64,000 nt of DNA, taken from assembly GCA_965220285.1 (NCBI GenBank), contig OZ244818.1, forward strand, positions 4,774,001 to 4,838,000, in the 5' to 3' direction. Below the pieces are notes generated by a model, which was not told the DNA's origin, made no database searches, and saw nothing but the letters and a program-made list of their open reading frames with translations. Source of the DNA: Bin5 sp009843665 (GTDB lineage Bacteria; Chloroflexota; Anaerolineae; Caldilineales; Caldilineaceae). Position numbers and translations under genes: made by a program. Below, piece after piece: positions 1-9,385 of this stretch (positions are counted from its first letter, which is position 1; the number at the start of each line of letters is the position of its first letter).

Positions 1-273
1 CGGACTATGAGGAGCAATGGCGTTCTTTTCACCGTCTACAACATCGAACACTTTACAGAGCTCTCTACCTACTACGATGAAGTTGAGGGCTTGCTTCGTC
101 ACGTCAAGTCCAGCCGACTCGCGCCGGGATTCAAGGAGATTCTGGCGCCGGGTGAGCCAGAATTTCGCAGCGCACAGCGCAAAGAGAAAAATGGCATCGA
201 AATCGACGAAACGACCTGGGCCCACATTTGCCAGGAAGGACGCATTCTGGGTCTGGATCCGGACAGCTGGTAA
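1..273 (+). CDS. Ldh2/malate dehydrogenase family oxidoreductase, C-terminal part (5' end outside window)
   Basis: Reading frame is open from the first base to TAA at 271-273, so the gene begins before the window. The 90 visible residues look like the C-terminus of the Ldh2 family (malate/L-sulfolactate/ureidoglycolate dehydrogenase type, NAD(P)-dependent): the stretch APGFKEILAPGEPE followed by E-I-D-E-T-T-W and a final L-G-L-D is the usual ending of these proteins. The internal ATG at base 7 is not the true start because the conserved fold extends upstream. It lies 73 bases before the corrinoid methyltransferase cluster on the same strand and may be cotranscribed. The substrate cannot be told from this fragment. 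Confidence 0.7.
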   Translation, partial: RTMRSNGVLFTVYNIEHFTELSTYYDEVEGLLRHVKSSRLAPGFKEILAPGEPEFRSAQRKEKNGIEIDETTWAHICQEGRILGLDPDSW

Positions 274-346
274 GAGACTTCGAATCCCGCCATCCATTTC
301 AATGGTGCACGAACAGGGCCGATTGTTACGCTGAAAGGAGCAAACC

Positions 347-1375
347 ATGGAACAGATGACTTCAAAACAGCGTTTTCTGGCTGGACTGAACGGCGAACCC
401 GTGGACAGGCCGCCGGCGGCCAGCATTGTGTCCGTGATCACCTACGAGTTGATGGACATAACCGGCGCCCACTTCCCCCATGCCAACATTGAACCCGAAC
501 CAATGGCAACCTTGGCCGCCGGCGCCCATGAAGTAATGGGATTCGACAGCGTGATGCCTATATTCAGCATCGCCCAAGAGGCTACCGCTCTCGGCTGCCA
601 GGTCGATTGGTCGGATACGGACATGATGCCCAACCCAACAGATGCGCCCTGGGCCGACCGTGACGTCGAAATCGAACTGCCTGATGGCTTCCCCGATTCC
701 TTCCTGGAAGACAAGTATGTCAAGTGTTCCATCGACGCCATCCGCCTCCTGAAACAGCACTTCGGCGACGACGTGATGGTACTTGGCAAAGTGATGGGAC
801 CTTGGACTCTCTCCTACCACTGCTACAACACGCAGGAGTTTTTGTTCGATACCATCATGGACCCAGACCGCGTTCGTAAGTCCCTGGAGACTCTGGCGCC
901 CGTGCCGCTTGCCTATGCGTCGGCACAGATTGAGGCTGGTGCCGACGCCATCGTCTGGGCGGATCACGCGACCGGAGACCTGGTTCGAAACACAATGTAT
1001 CGTGACTTTCTCCTGCCTCATCACCAGGAGTTAATTCCCCAAGTCGATGCGCCCGTCATCTTGCACTGCTGCGGCAAGACCCTCGACAGGGTCGAATACT
1101 TCAGTGAAGCCGGATTTGCTTGTTATCACTTCGAGTCTGCCAACCCTCCCGATGAAATGGTCGAAAAGGCGGCTGGCAAAATGAAGTTGACAGGTAACGT
1201 AAACAACCCGGTTACCTTGTACGCCCGTGGGCCTGTGGAAGCACGTGCCGAAGCGCAAGCCGCCATTGACGCCGGTGTGGACATCATTGCCCCTGAATGC
1301 GCTGTTCCCTTGCAGGCGCCGGTCGCCAACCTCAAGTCAATTGTGGAAACGTGCATTGACAACCCCCAACAATAG
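347..1375 (+). CDS. UroD-family (MtaA/CmuA-like) corrinoid methyltransferase
   Basis: 342 residues, start ATG preceded by AAAGGAG. The protein has the uroporphyrinogen decarboxylase fold used by MtaA, MtbA and CmuA methyltransferases. The zinc site of that family, H-x-C...C, is visible as H240, C242 (in ILHCCGKT) and C318 (in PECAVP). These residues distinguish methyltransferases from true haem-pathway UroD. It probably moves a methyl group between a methylated substrate and the corrinoid protein encoded 12 bases downstream. Which substrate (methoxylated aromatic, methylamine, methyl halide) cannot be read from sequence. The cytoplasmic product is the first of a four-gene methyl-transfer set. 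Confidence 0.88.
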   Translation: MEQMTSKQRFLAGLNGEPVDRPPAASIVSVITYELMDITGAHFPHANIEPEPMATLAAGAHEVMGFDSVMPIFSIAQEATALGCQVDWSDTDMMPNPTDAPWADRDVEIELPDGFPDSFLEDKYVKCSIDAIRLLKQHFGDDVMVLGKVMGPWTLSYHCYNTQEFLFDTIMDPDRVRKSLETLAPVPLAYASAQIEAGADAIVWADHATGDLVRNTMYRDFLLPHHQELIPQVDAPVILHCCGKTLDRVEYFSEAGFACYHFESANPPDEMVEKAAGKMKLTGNVNNPVTLYARGPVEARAEAQAAIDAGVDIIAPECAVPLQAPVANLKSIVETCIDNPQQ

Positions 1376-1387
1376 GAGCCCTGAACC

Positions 1388-2146
1388 ATGAGCCGCGAAG
1401 AAGAAATCAAAAAAGGGCTGTACGAGCACACCTTAGTCGGTGAAGCGCCCGAGGTAGTCGAGTTGACGCAGGAGGGTATCGACTTGGGTATGGATCCGCT
1501 CGATATCCTATTTGGGGCACTTATTCCTTCTTTGCAGGAAGTCGGCCGCCTTTTTGAAATCGGCGAATACTTCGTGCCCGAAATGCTGGTCGCGGCGCGT
1601 GCAATGCAAGGAGCAATGGCATTGTTACGGCCTCTACTGGTCGACAAAGGAGCGGAGCCGATAGGCAAAGTCGTCATGCTTACTGTCAAGGGCGATGTTC
1701 ACGACATTGGCAAGAATCTGTGCAACATCATGTTGGAGGGAGAGGGCTTCGAAATCGTTGACTTGGGCGTCAATGTCAAGCCGGAAGATGTGGTCGCCGC
1801 CACACAGGAACACCAACCACAGCTCCTGGGATTCTCCGCGTTCTTGACAACAACCATGCCCTTCTTTAAGTCCAATCTGGCCGCGCTGGCCGATGCCGGA
1901 CTGCGAGACTCTGTAAAGGTAATGGTTGGAGGGGCTCCCGTTACACAGGAGTACGCCGATAGCGTTGGCGCCGACGGTTTCGCTCCGGATGCCAGCGCCG
2001 CTGTGCGCTTGGCCAAGCAACTCATGGTCGACATGGGCTACGACGTCAGCATGGGGGGCGACGACGGTGAGGGCGCTACCGCTTTGGCCAGCGCCGTCCA
2101 GGCCGTTGAGGAGCTCATGGTCAAGTCCGGACAGCATGAAGAGTAA
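1388..2146 (+). CDS. Corrinoid (cobalamin-binding) protein of a methyltransferase system
   Basis: 252 residues, ATG preceded by AGGAG. Residues about 5-85 form the helical cap domain (B12-binding_2), residues about 92-215 the Rossmann-like B12-binding domain. The cobalt-ligand motif D-x-H-x-x-G is D103-H105-G108 in KGDVHDIGKN, as in MtaC, MtbC, MttC and methionine synthase. A roughly 35-residue tail rich in G, A and E follows, longer than in typical 210-220 residue family members. It carries the methyl group between the UroD-type enzyme upstream and the methyl-THF methyltransferase 6 bases downstream. Confidence 0.92.
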   Translation: MSREEEIKKGLYEHTLVGEAPEVVELTQEGIDLGMDPLDILFGALIPSLQEVGRLFEIGEYFVPEMLVAARAMQGAMALLRPLLVDKGAEPIGKVVMLTVKGDVHDIGKNLCNIMLEGEGFEIVDLGVNVKPEDVVAATQEHQPQLLGFSAFLTTTMPFFKSNLAALADAGLRDSVKVMVGGAPVTQEYADSVGADGFAPDASAAVRLAKQLMVDMGYDVSMGGDDGEGATALASAVQAVEELMVKSGQHEE

Positions 2147-2152
2147 CCCTAC

Positions 2153-3022
2153 ATGAACACAGTGATCTCGTCCGCCAAGCAGACTGTAGTCATGGGCCCC
2201 GACCACCCCTTTGTTATTATCGGCGAACGCATTAACCCCACCGGCCGCAAAGTCCTCACCAAGCAGATGATCGAACGCGACATGACCATGGTCTGTCGTG
2301 ACGCGCGTCGGCAGGTAGAGGCGAAGGCACATGTGCTCGACGTGAACGCAGGCGTGCCTGTGGACGGAGTCGAACCGGCAATCCTCCGTCAAGCGATTCA
2401 GGCCGTTCAGCAGATTGTGGACGTGCCTATTGCTATCGACTCATCAGTAGTTGAAGCCTTGGAGGAAGGCCTGGCTGTTTATCAAGGCAAGGCCCTGGTC
2501 AATTCGGTCACTTACGAGGAGGAAAGGCTGGAGACAGTACTGCCACTGGTCAAGAAATTCGGCGCGGCTGTCGTCGGCGTCGCCAATGACGATACCGGAA
2601 TCTCCAACGATCCGCAGGAACGGCTTCAAATCGCAACACAAATCGTAGAGCGCGCCGCGGACCACGGCATACCGCCGGAAGACGTGATAATCGACCCACT
2701 GGCCTTGACTGTAAGCGCCGATGACAACGCCGCTCTCGTCACGCTGGAGACCATTCGCCTGATTCGCGAGAACCTTGGCGTCAATATGACTTGCGGCGCC
2801 AGCAACATCTCGTTCGGCCTTCCATGGCGTCCGACTGTAAACGCCGCGTTCCTCTCGATGGCGATAGCGGCAGGACTGACCTCAGCCATCACCAATCCTC
2901 TCGAGGCGGAAATCCGGCACACGATATACGCCGCCGACCTGCTAATGGGACACGACGCCTATGCGGGAAACCTGATTCAGGCATTTCGATCGGAACGAAA
3001 GCGCCAGCAAGCATCGGGTTAG
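2153..3022 (+). CDS. Methyltetrahydrofolate:corrinoid methyltransferase (pterin-binding, AcsE/MeTr-like)
   Basis: 289 residues with the dihydropteroate-synthase TIM barrel. The family opening IIGERINPTGRK is present near residue 20-32, followed by D-V-N-A-G near 64-68 and the G-A-S-N-I-S-F-G-L-P motif near 220 that binds pterin. Members such as AcsE, MtvC or MtgA transfer the methyl group from the corrinoid protein to tetrahydrofolate. It starts 6 bases after the corrinoid protein gene, so the set ends with methyl-THF, which feeds one-carbon metabolism. Direction of transfer is inferred from the context and not shown. Confidence 0.9.
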   Translation: MNTVISSAKQTVVMGPDHPFVIIGERINPTGRKVLTKQMIERDMTMVCRDARRQVEAKAHVLDVNAGVPVDGVEPAILRQAIQAVQQIVDVPIAIDSSVVEALEEGLAVYQGKALVNSVTYEEERLETVLPLVKKFGAAVVGVANDDTGISNDPQERLQIATQIVERAADHGIPPEDVIIDPLALTVSADDNAALVTLETIRLIRENLGVNMTCGASNISFGLPWRPTVNAAFLSMAIAAGLTSAITNPLEAEIRHTIYAADLLMGHDAYAGNLIQAFRSERKRQQASG

Positions 3023-3065
3023 CCTTCGATCTGTTGCTTACGGACATGCATTTGCATTCGCTCCA

Positions 3066-4976
3066 ATGACAACCACTGCGCCCTCTGGCACGACAAAGGT
3101 CTCCATCGAGTTCCGCCCCCACGACAAGGTGACCCGCGTGCCCCCCGGCATGACGATTTTCAACGCCGCCAATTGGATCGGCCTGCCCATCGACAGCACC
3201 TGCGGCGCCAAGGGGACCTGCGGCAAATGCAAGGTCCGCATCCTCCACGGCAACAACGGGGCCACTGCGGCTGACCGCAGAATTTTCACCGAAGAAGAAC
3301 TGGCCGACGGCTGGCGGCTCTCCTGCCGCAGTGAAGCGAACTCCGACGTCGTTTGCCACGTTCCTCGGCTGATGGGAAACCCCAAAGCAGCGCTGATGGG
3401 CTTTGACCGCCATGTCATTCTGAATCCCAACGTCTACAAGATACCACTGACCTTAACTGCTCCCACACTCGAAGACCAGCGCAGCGACTTCAGCCGCATT
3501 CGCGACGCACTCGAGCCGGAAGGGTACGTGGTCGAAGCCTCCCTCAACTTACTGCGTCAGCTGCCTGCCGTTCTGCGGCGCAATGACTGGCACATTACCG
3601 CGGTGGTGGTCGGCCACGAACTGGTCAGCGTTGAAGGCGGCGATACCAGCGACCGCGTTTTCGGGCTCGCCTTTGATATCGGGACCACGACCGTCGTTGG
3701 CATGTTGATAGATCTCAACAGCGGTGCCCCGGTTGCAGTCCGGTCCGCGCTCAACGGCCAGGCTGTACAGGGCGCCGATGTAATCTCAAGAATCAGCTAT
3801 ACGATGCTCCATGAAGACGGCTTGTCGGAACTGAATGGAGTCATCCTGCGCACGCTTAACGGCCTCATCGCGCAGCTCCTGCAGGAAGGCGAAGTAGCGC
3901 CTCACGAAGTGTATGAAGTCGTGACCGCTGGCAATGCCACAATGCAGCACCTGTTCCTGGGCGTCGACCCGGAACCTATAGGTCTCGAACCCTTTATCCC
4001 CGCTGTAGAGGATATGGTTCAAGCATCGGCGCAAGAGGTTGGCTTAGCTATCCTGCCGCAGGCCCAAGTGCACTGCCTCCCCTATCTCGGCGCATACGTA
4101 GGAGCGGACCTCGTCGCGGGCCTGTTGGCAACCGGCTTGGCGCAGAATGAAGGCGTACGCCTGCTGGTAGACGTAGGCACGAATGGAGAAATCATCTTGG
4201 GTTCTGCCTCCCGCACGGTGGCGACAGCCGCCCCAGCAGGTCCGGCCTTTGAGGGCGCACAGATCCAGGACGGCATGCGTGCCAGTACCGGCGCAATTGA
4301 AGCCGTAACGATTAACCCCGAGGGAATAGAGCTCCAGGTGATCGGTGATGTGCCGCCAATTGGTCTCTGCGGCTCCGGCCTGCTGGATGCCGTAGCTCAA
4401 CTCAGGTTGATCGGTCTGATGCTGCCATCGGGCCGATTCGTTAAGGCGGAAGAGGCGACCAAAATCGTGTCTACCGAACTGGCTAGACGAATCATAGCCG
4501 ACGAAGAGGGCCGGCGCTCATTTGTCCTCGCATGGGGGGATGAGTCAGGCAGCGGCAAGCCTATAGTCCTGACGCAGCGAGACGTACGTGAACTTCAGTT
4601 TGCCAAGGGTTCGATCGCCGGGGGCATCGAGGTGGTGATGCAGGAGTTGGGCGTCGAAGCTGATGAGCTTATCGAAATTTTCCTGGCCGGTTCATTTGGC
4701 ACCTACATTAATCCCCAGAGCGCCCGCATCATCGGGCTGGTGCCGCCCGTTCCCGTCGAAAAAATCAAAGCCGTGGGCAACGCGGCCGGCGAGGGTGCGA
4801 AAATCGCGCTGCTTTCATTCCGCGAGCGGCAGGTTGCTCGATCACTGCCACAGATCGTGGAGTACCATGAACTGTCCGGGCGAGGAGATTTCAACGATTC
4901 TTTCTTGGCAGTGCTCCAGTTTCCGGAGCTGGATACCCTCGATCTCGAAGAAGAGGTAGCCGCCGACATCCGGTAG
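3066..4976 (+). CDS. Reductive activator of corrinoid proteins (2Fe-2S ferredoxin domain plus ASKHA ATPase domain)
   Basis: 636 residues. An N-terminal plant-type ferredoxin domain binds one [2Fe-2S] cluster through C46, C52, C55 and C87 (CGAKGTCGKC...LSC). A linker and then an ASKHA/DUF4445 domain follow from about residue 190: phosphate motifs FDIGTTTV near 203 and VDVGTNGEI near 360. These RACE proteins (RamA-independent type) reduce Co(II) back to Co(I) with ATP when the corrinoid is accidentally oxidised. Ends 10 bases from the convergent dehydrogenase gene. Start at ATG 3066 lacks a strong Shine-Dalgarno. Together with the three genes before it, the set is complete except for any extra substrate-specific methyltransferase. 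Confidence 0.92.
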   Translation: MTTTAPSGTTKVSIEFRPHDKVTRVPPGMTIFNAANWIGLPIDSTCGAKGTCGKCKVRILHGNNGATAADRRIFTEEELADGWRLSCRSEANSDVVCHVPRLMGNPKAALMGFDRHVILNPNVYKIPLTLTAPTLEDQRSDFSRIRDALEPEGYVVEASLNLLRQLPAVLRRNDWHITAVVVGHELVSVEGGDTSDRVFGLAFDIGTTTVVGMLIDLNSGAPVAVRSALNGQAVQGADVISRISYTMLHEDGLSELNGVILRTLNGLIAQLLQEGEVAPHEVYEVVTAGNATMQHLFLGVDPEPIGLEPFIPAVEDMVQASAQEVGLAILPQAQVHCLPYLGAYVGADLVAGLLATGLAQNEGVRLLVDVGTNGEIILGSASRTVATAAPAGPAFEGAQIQDGMRASTGAIEAVTINPEGIELQVIGDVPPIGLCGSGLLDAVAQLRLIGLMLPSGRFVKAEEATKIVSTELARRIIADEEGRRSFVLAWGDESGSGKPIVLTQRDVRELQFAKGSIAGGIEVVMQELGVEADELIEIFLAGSFGTYINPQSARIIGLVPPVPVEKIKAVGNAAGEGAKIALLSFRERQVARSLPQIVEYHELSGRGDFNDSFLAVLQFPELDTLDLEEEVAADIR

Positions 4977-4986
4977 AGGACAGTCC

Positions 4987-5994
4987 TTACTGTACACCAG
5001 TCTGGTTGGGCAAACGGCAGTTCTCCTTGTCCAGCACCTCCGCATTTACCAGATTCTTGGGAACTTCGCCTCGGAGAACGGTAACTATGTTTTCCGCCGC
5101 CTTGCGCGCCAGTTCTGCCGTTGCCGCTACCGAATAGAAAGCGGCATGCGGCGTGACGATTACGTTCTCAAGTGACAGGAGTGGATTGTCCGCTGCAGGC
5201 GGTTCAGGATCGGTGACATCAAGAGCTGCCCCCGCGATGCGCCCTTCCTGGAGCGCGCCGATTAGCGCCTTCTCGTCAATGACACCACCTCGACTCGTGT
5301 TGATCAGTAGTGCCGACCGCTTCATCTGGCCGATCGCGGCATCATCTATGATATGAGCCGTTTCCTCGGTGAGCGGACAATGGATTGATACATAGTCGGA
5401 CTCAGCAAGCATCTGCCCGAGATCGTTGGTCGTCTCTACCCCGTCCGGCGCGTCTTCAGGTCGAAGCCGTGGCGTAAACGCGATCACTCGTAGTCCGAAC
5501 CCCAGCGCCTTGGGAACAAGAGCGCGGGCGATGTTGCCAAAACCGATGAGCCCCAGCGTCTGGCCGCTCACTCGTGGAATCGGGCGGGGCGTTTCACGAG
5601 TCCATCCGCTGCGTTCAGGCGTCCGCGCCAGTGGCAGTAGTTGACGTGCGGTTGCCAGCAAGAGAGCCATGACGTGGTCGGACACCTCCTCCAAACAGAA
5701 ATCGGGAACATTGGTCACCAACATGCCTAGTTCGGTGGCGCGCCCGATCGGAATGTTATCCAGCCCGATGCCATAGCGGCTGACCACACTGCAGTTGGGT
5801 GCGATATCCAGCGCCTCGGCCGGCACATCCTTCCAACATGTCAGGATGGCGTCTGCTTGCGGGGCAAGAGCGATGATCTCGCTGGGAGAACCCTCTCCGG
5901 CCACCATGATCTCGCCCCCAACAGCAGACAGGACCTCCTTCTCTATGTCTAGATTCGGCCACGCGTAGTCGGTGATGAGAATACGACAGGTCAT
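4987..5994 (-). CDS. D-isomer 2-hydroxyacid dehydrogenase (phosphoglycerate dehydrogenase-like)
   Basis: 335 residues, ATG with GGAG eight bases upstream. The NAD-binding motif GLIGFGNIARAL sits near residue 148-160. The catalytic Arg is in NTSRGGVID, Glu in D-P-E-P-P, and His in VTPHAAFYS, all in the expected order. Length and motifs match the CtBP/glyoxylate/phosphoglycerate dehydrogenase group without an ACT domain, so a role in serine synthesis is not assured. It heads away from a GMC oxidoreductase gene 99 bases upstream on the same strand and may share its transcript. Confidence 0.9.
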   Translation of the reverse strand: MTCRILITDYAWPNLDIEKEVLSAVGGEIMVAGEGSPSEIIALAPQADAILTCWKDVPAEALDIAPNCSVVSRYGIGLDNIPIGRATELGMLVTNVPDFCLEEVSDHVMALLLATARQLLPLARTPERSGWTRETPRPIPRVSGQTLGLIGFGNIARALVPKALGFGLRVIAFTPRLRPEDAPDGVETTNDLGQMLAESDYVSIHCPLTEETAHIIDDAAIGQMKRSALLINTSRGGVIDEKALIGALQEGRIAGAALDVTDPEPPAADNPLLSLENVIVTPHAAFYSVAATAELARKAAENIVTVLRGEVPKNLVNAEVLDKENCRLPNQTGVQ

Positions 5995-6093
5995 GTCTGT
6001 AGCTCCATTCTGTTCCTGTGGAGTTGGGACCGTCAGGACTGAACAAGGCGACCGGCAATTGCCTTCTGGCCTGCGAGAATCCGTGTGCAGCCC

Positions 6094-7623
6094 TCATTTC
6101 TCTCCGGCCATCTCCGCGGCAATCTTCTCGGCCATCATCATAACTGTTGCGTTGATGTTCGCACGCACGCTGTCCGGCATTAACGAAGCGTCGACGATTC
6201 GCAGGCCTTCGATACCTAACACACGGCCTGACTGGTCCGCAACGGCTAGCGGGTCGGAAGGCAACCCCATCTTGCAGGTACTTGACGTATGGTGACCGGT
6301 GTCGGCATTGGCAAGAATCCAGCGATCCAGGGCCGCGTCATCATGTAATGCGTCCTCTGGACCATCCAGAACGCTTCCGCGGATCCCGCGAAATGCTGGA
6401 TGCTCTTCGATCAGTTCGGTACAAAGCCTGATCGCTTCCCGTTGGCGCTCTCGGTCGAACCGTTCCTCGTAGTAACGGTAGTTGAGCAAGGGCTGGTCCC
6501 CAATGCTGTTGCTGCGCAACCGCAACTCCCCTGCTCCAACAGCTAAATTGACAGTCGGACGCGCGAACAGAAAACTGCCGGAGTCGCCCCAGGTTTCCGG
6601 CACTGCCGCTATGTAGACGATCATATCGTTGGTCACAACCGAGCCGTCAGCCGTGTAGCGCAAACCGGCCTGGTGCCAGTGAAAGAGCCCTGACGGTTGG
6701 AATAGCAGTTCCCAGTGCAAGTTTACCGTTGGGTGGTCTCGCAGGTTGCCTCCCACTCCGGGCAGGTGGTGATTGACGTTCACTCCAATTTCCTGCAGAT
6801 GCGGCGCCGGTCCGATCCCGGACAGCATCATGATCTGCGGTGTCCCGATCGCGCCGGCGCAGAGCACAATCTCTTCCGCCCGGAAATCTTCCACCTGACC
6901 GTCCCGCTCCACTTCTACGCCAACTGCCCTCCCTCTTTCCAGCAGTATCCGACGAGTCGTGCAGTCGGCCAGAACATGGAGATTGGGGCGGCTTCTGGCC
7001 TGGGCCAAGTAGGTCACAGCCGTGCTCTGGCGCACGCCCGCGATGTTGTTGAGGGGGAAGGGTCCTATACCGGTTGATCCGGGCAAGTTTGCGTCCGGAC
7101 ACTCCGGAAAACCGGCCTGACGGCAAGCCTCGGCCCAAGCCCTCTGATCAGGGCCCCACTCTTCTTCAGGATACCTGCGAACGCCGATTGGCCCATCGCA
7201 ACCGTGATGTTCCGCCGAGCCAAAGTCGTAGTCGTTCTCAAGTTTGCAATAGTAGGGCAATACCTGTTCGAAGCTCCACCTGTCGTTGCCCATTTCGGCC
7301 CAGGCGGCAAAATCTTCCGGAATCCCGCGCAGGAAGATCTGCGCATTCACCGCGCTGGATCCGCCCACCACTCTGCCCCTCGGAACCGGCATGTCGTCGC
7401 GTATCTGTGACGCCAACCCCGTGTAACCCCAGTCGTGGCTTTGAGCGATGATTCCGGACGGCGTGCCGTAGCCCAGTCGAATGTCGGCGGGTAGGCTTTC
7501 CCTCGTAGGGTAATCGGGGCCCGCTTCAAGCAAGAGCAATTGCCGGGTCGGGTCTTCTGTCAGACGGGCAGCAAGAATATTTCCCGCCGACCCAGAGCCA
7601 ACGATTAGTGTGTCATAGATCAC
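6094..7623 (-). CDS. GMC-family FAD oxidoreductase (choline/alcohol dehydrogenase-like)
   Basis: 509 residues. FAD-binding G-x-G-x-x-G at residues 9-14 (IVGSGSAGN), the GMC signature P-R-G-R-V-V-G-G-S-S-A-V-N near 77-89, and the C-terminal catalytic histidine region TGHHTSSTCKMG near 435-446. Oxidises an alcohol or sugar hydroxyl with FAD; the substrate is unknown, choline being only one option. The apparent start is GTG at 7623 with no clear Shine-Dalgarno. It sits between a 2-hydroxyacid dehydrogenase and two phytanoyl-CoA dioxygenase genes, all on the minus strand. Confidence 0.9.
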   Translation of the reverse strand: MIYDTLIVGSGSAGNILAARLTEDPTRQLLLLEAGPDYPTRESLPADIRLGYGTPSGIIAQSHDWGYTGLASQIRDDMPVPRGRVVGGSSAVNAQIFLRGIPEDFAAWAEMGNDRWSFEQVLPYYCKLENDYDFGSAEHHGCDGPIGVRRYPEEEWGPDQRAWAEACRQAGFPECPDANLPGSTGIGPFPLNNIAGVRQSTAVTYLAQARSRPNLHVLADCTTRRILLERGRAVGVEVERDGQVEDFRAEEIVLCAGAIGTPQIMMLSGIGPAPHLQEIGVNVNHHLPGVGGNLRDHPTVNLHWELLFQPSGLFHWHQAGLRYTADGSVVTNDMIVYIAAVPETWGDSGSFLFARPTVNLAVGAGELRLRSNSIGDQPLLNYRYYEERFDRERQREAIRLCTELIEEHPAFRGIRGSVLDGPEDALHDDAALDRWILANADTGHHTSSTCKMGLPSDPLAVADQSGRVLGIEGLRIVDASLMPDSVRANINATVMMMAEKIAAEMAGEK

Positions 7624-7659
7624 GCGGCAGTAACTCTTAAAGGATTTGGGCCCAGAAGA

Positions 7660-8460
7660 CTACGTGTTGGCAGCCTTCGTCGGCCACAACTCATCGCCTT
7701 CTCTGCGCTCGCGATAGCCACTGACGATCATGCCCGCCCTCTCAACTCGATGGCCGGCGACCTCGCGATTCTGCGGATCGCGGTAGCCCATGCGTACCAG
7801 CCTACGCGGATTCTTGGTCTGGTTGATGTAGGAGCCATGGACCGTATCGATGCAGAATACAACTACATCGCCGGCATTGGCCGGAACGGCCACGGTATCT
7901 TCGAGGTGGAATTTGTCAGTGGGCAGGTGAGGCGAGCAAGGGCCGTCCTCGGTCTCTGTGATATGTTCCAGGTGGCCCATTTTGTGCGAGCCGTCCAGGA
8001 AGCGGATCTCACCATTTTCGTGAAAGGTGTCGTCCAGGTGTACCAGGACGTCGATGAACCGGCCGTCCTGATGGGGAAAAAACGGGTTGTCCTGGTGTAG
8101 AGGGAAGGGATGGCCGGTCTGCGGAGGCTTGATGTGAAGCGTGGTATGGTGCAGCTCCACATTTGGGCCCAGGAGGTCGCTTAGCGCTTCAGCGAGCTTG
8201 GGATTCGTCGCCGCCCGCATCCAGGTAACCGAGTAATAGTGCAGGTCCTGCATAGCCGTCAATTTGGACTTCTTTTCGGTTTCCGGGTCCATGTAAGCTT
8301 GGCGCCAGGGACCGGACCAGCCGGGATTGGTAAATGCCCAATCCTCGACAAGCCGGTCCAGCTCGTCGGAAAGATCCTTGGTCTCTTCCGGTGTGAACAC
8401 GTTAGGGATATGCAAGAAGCCATGTTCATGATAGAAGGCAACCTGTTTCTGTGTGAGCAT
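7660..8460 (-). CDS. Phytanoyl-CoA dioxygenase (PhyH) family protein, copy 1 of tandem pair
   Basis: 266 residues from ATG 8460, chosen because AAGGAG lies eight bases before it; the open frame continues further upstream to 8526 without a ribosome site. Fe(II)/2-oxoglutarate dioxygenase fold with the metal triad H122-x-D124 (LHQDNP) and H208 (DTVHGSY), followed by an Arg at 220 suited to 2-oxoglutarate. The next gene upstream encodes a close paralogue with the same residue numbering. PhyH proteins hydroxylate very varied substrates; no substrate can be named. Confidence 0.9.
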   Translation of the reverse strand: MLTQKQVAFYHEHGFLHIPNVFTPEETKDLSDELDRLVEDWAFTNPGWSGPWRQAYMDPETEKKSKLTAMQDLHYYSVTWMRAATNPKLAEALSDLLGPNVELHHTTLHIKPPQTGHPFPLHQDNPFFPHQDGRFIDVLVHLDDTFHENGEIRFLDGSHKMGHLEHITETEDGPCSPHLPTDKFHLEDTVAVPANAGDVVVFCIDTVHGSYINQTKNPRRLVRMGYRDPQNREVAGHRVERAGMIVSGYRERREGDELWPTKAANT

Positions 8461-8596
8461 TAAGTCATCTCCTTTTCGTGTGCTCGATTCCTGTGCCTGC
8501 CGGTCGCAAGGCGGCAGCGCGTTCATATCGTCTCGTGTTCAGATTGCAGTGCAGCGCAACTATTCGGAGGCTGGAGAAGATCTTCTCTTCTGCGTA

Positions 8597-9385
8597 TCAG
8601 GCAATTGGTAGCAACTCGTCGCCCTCTTGACGCTCTCTGTAACCACTGACCATCACACCAGGCCGCCCCATGCTCTGGCCGTACTCCTGTCGGTTCTGCG
8701 GGTCGCGGTAGCCCATGCGCACCAGCCGTCGGGGTTTCTTCGTCTGGTTGATGTACGACCCGTGGACCGTGTCTATGCAGAAGAGCACGACATCTCCAGC
8801 TTTAGCTGGCACCGCCACCGTATCCTCCAGATGGAACTGGTCAGTGGGCAGGTGGGGAGAGCAAGGCCCGTCTTCGGTCTCCGTGATGTGATCAAGATGG
8901 CCCATCTTGTGGGAACCGTCCAGAAAGCGAATCTCACCATTTTCATGGAAGGTGTCATCCAGGTGAACCAGTACATCGATGAAGCGTCCGTCCTTATGGC
9001 CGTAGAAAGGGTTGTCCTGGTGCATGGGGAACGGATGCCCGGTCTGAGGGGGCTTGATGTGCATGGTTGTGTGGTGCAACTCAACGTTTCCGCCCAGAAG
9101 CTGACTGAGCGACTTGGCAAGCCTGCGATTCGTGGCAGCCCGCATCCATGCCACCGAATAGAAATGGAGATCGTGCATCGCGGTCAATTTGGACTTCTTT
9201 TCCGTCTCCGGGTCCATATACGCCAGGCGCCACGGGCCGTTCCATCCAGGGCTCGTGAACGCCCAGTCTTCCACGAGGCGGTCCATCTCTTTCGACAGCT
9301 CCTGTGTCTCCTCTGGAGTGAATACCTCGGGAATGCGGAGGTAACCGTGTTCGTGATAGAAGTCGACCTGTTGTAGAGTCAGCAT
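8597..9385 (-). CDS. Phytanoyl-CoA dioxygenase (PhyH) family protein, copy 2 of tandem pair
   Basis: 262 residues from ATG 9385 with AAAGGAG just upstream. The longer open frame to 9496 begins in a Cys-rich stretch without homology to the paralogue and is not taken as coding. Metal ligands H122, D124 (MHQDNP) and H208 (DTVHGSY) are identical in position to the neighbour copy, and long segments such as PPQTGHPFP and GSHKMGHL are shared, so this is a recent local duplication. The N- and C-terminal tails differ most, which may reflect separate substrates or partners. Confidence 0.9.
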   Translation of the reverse strand: MLTLQQVDFYHEHGYLRIPEVFTPEETQELSKEMDRLVEDWAFTSPGWNGPWRLAYMDPETEKKSKLTAMHDLHFYSVAWMRAATNRRLAKSLSQLLGGNVELHHTTMHIKPPQTGHPFPMHQDNPFYGHKDGRFIDVLVHLDDTFHENGEIRFLDGSHKMGHLDHITETEDGPCSPHLPTDQFHLEDTVAVPAKAGDVVLFCIDTVHGSYINQTKKPRRLVRMGYRDPQNRQEYGQSMGRPGVMVSGYRERQEGDELLPIA

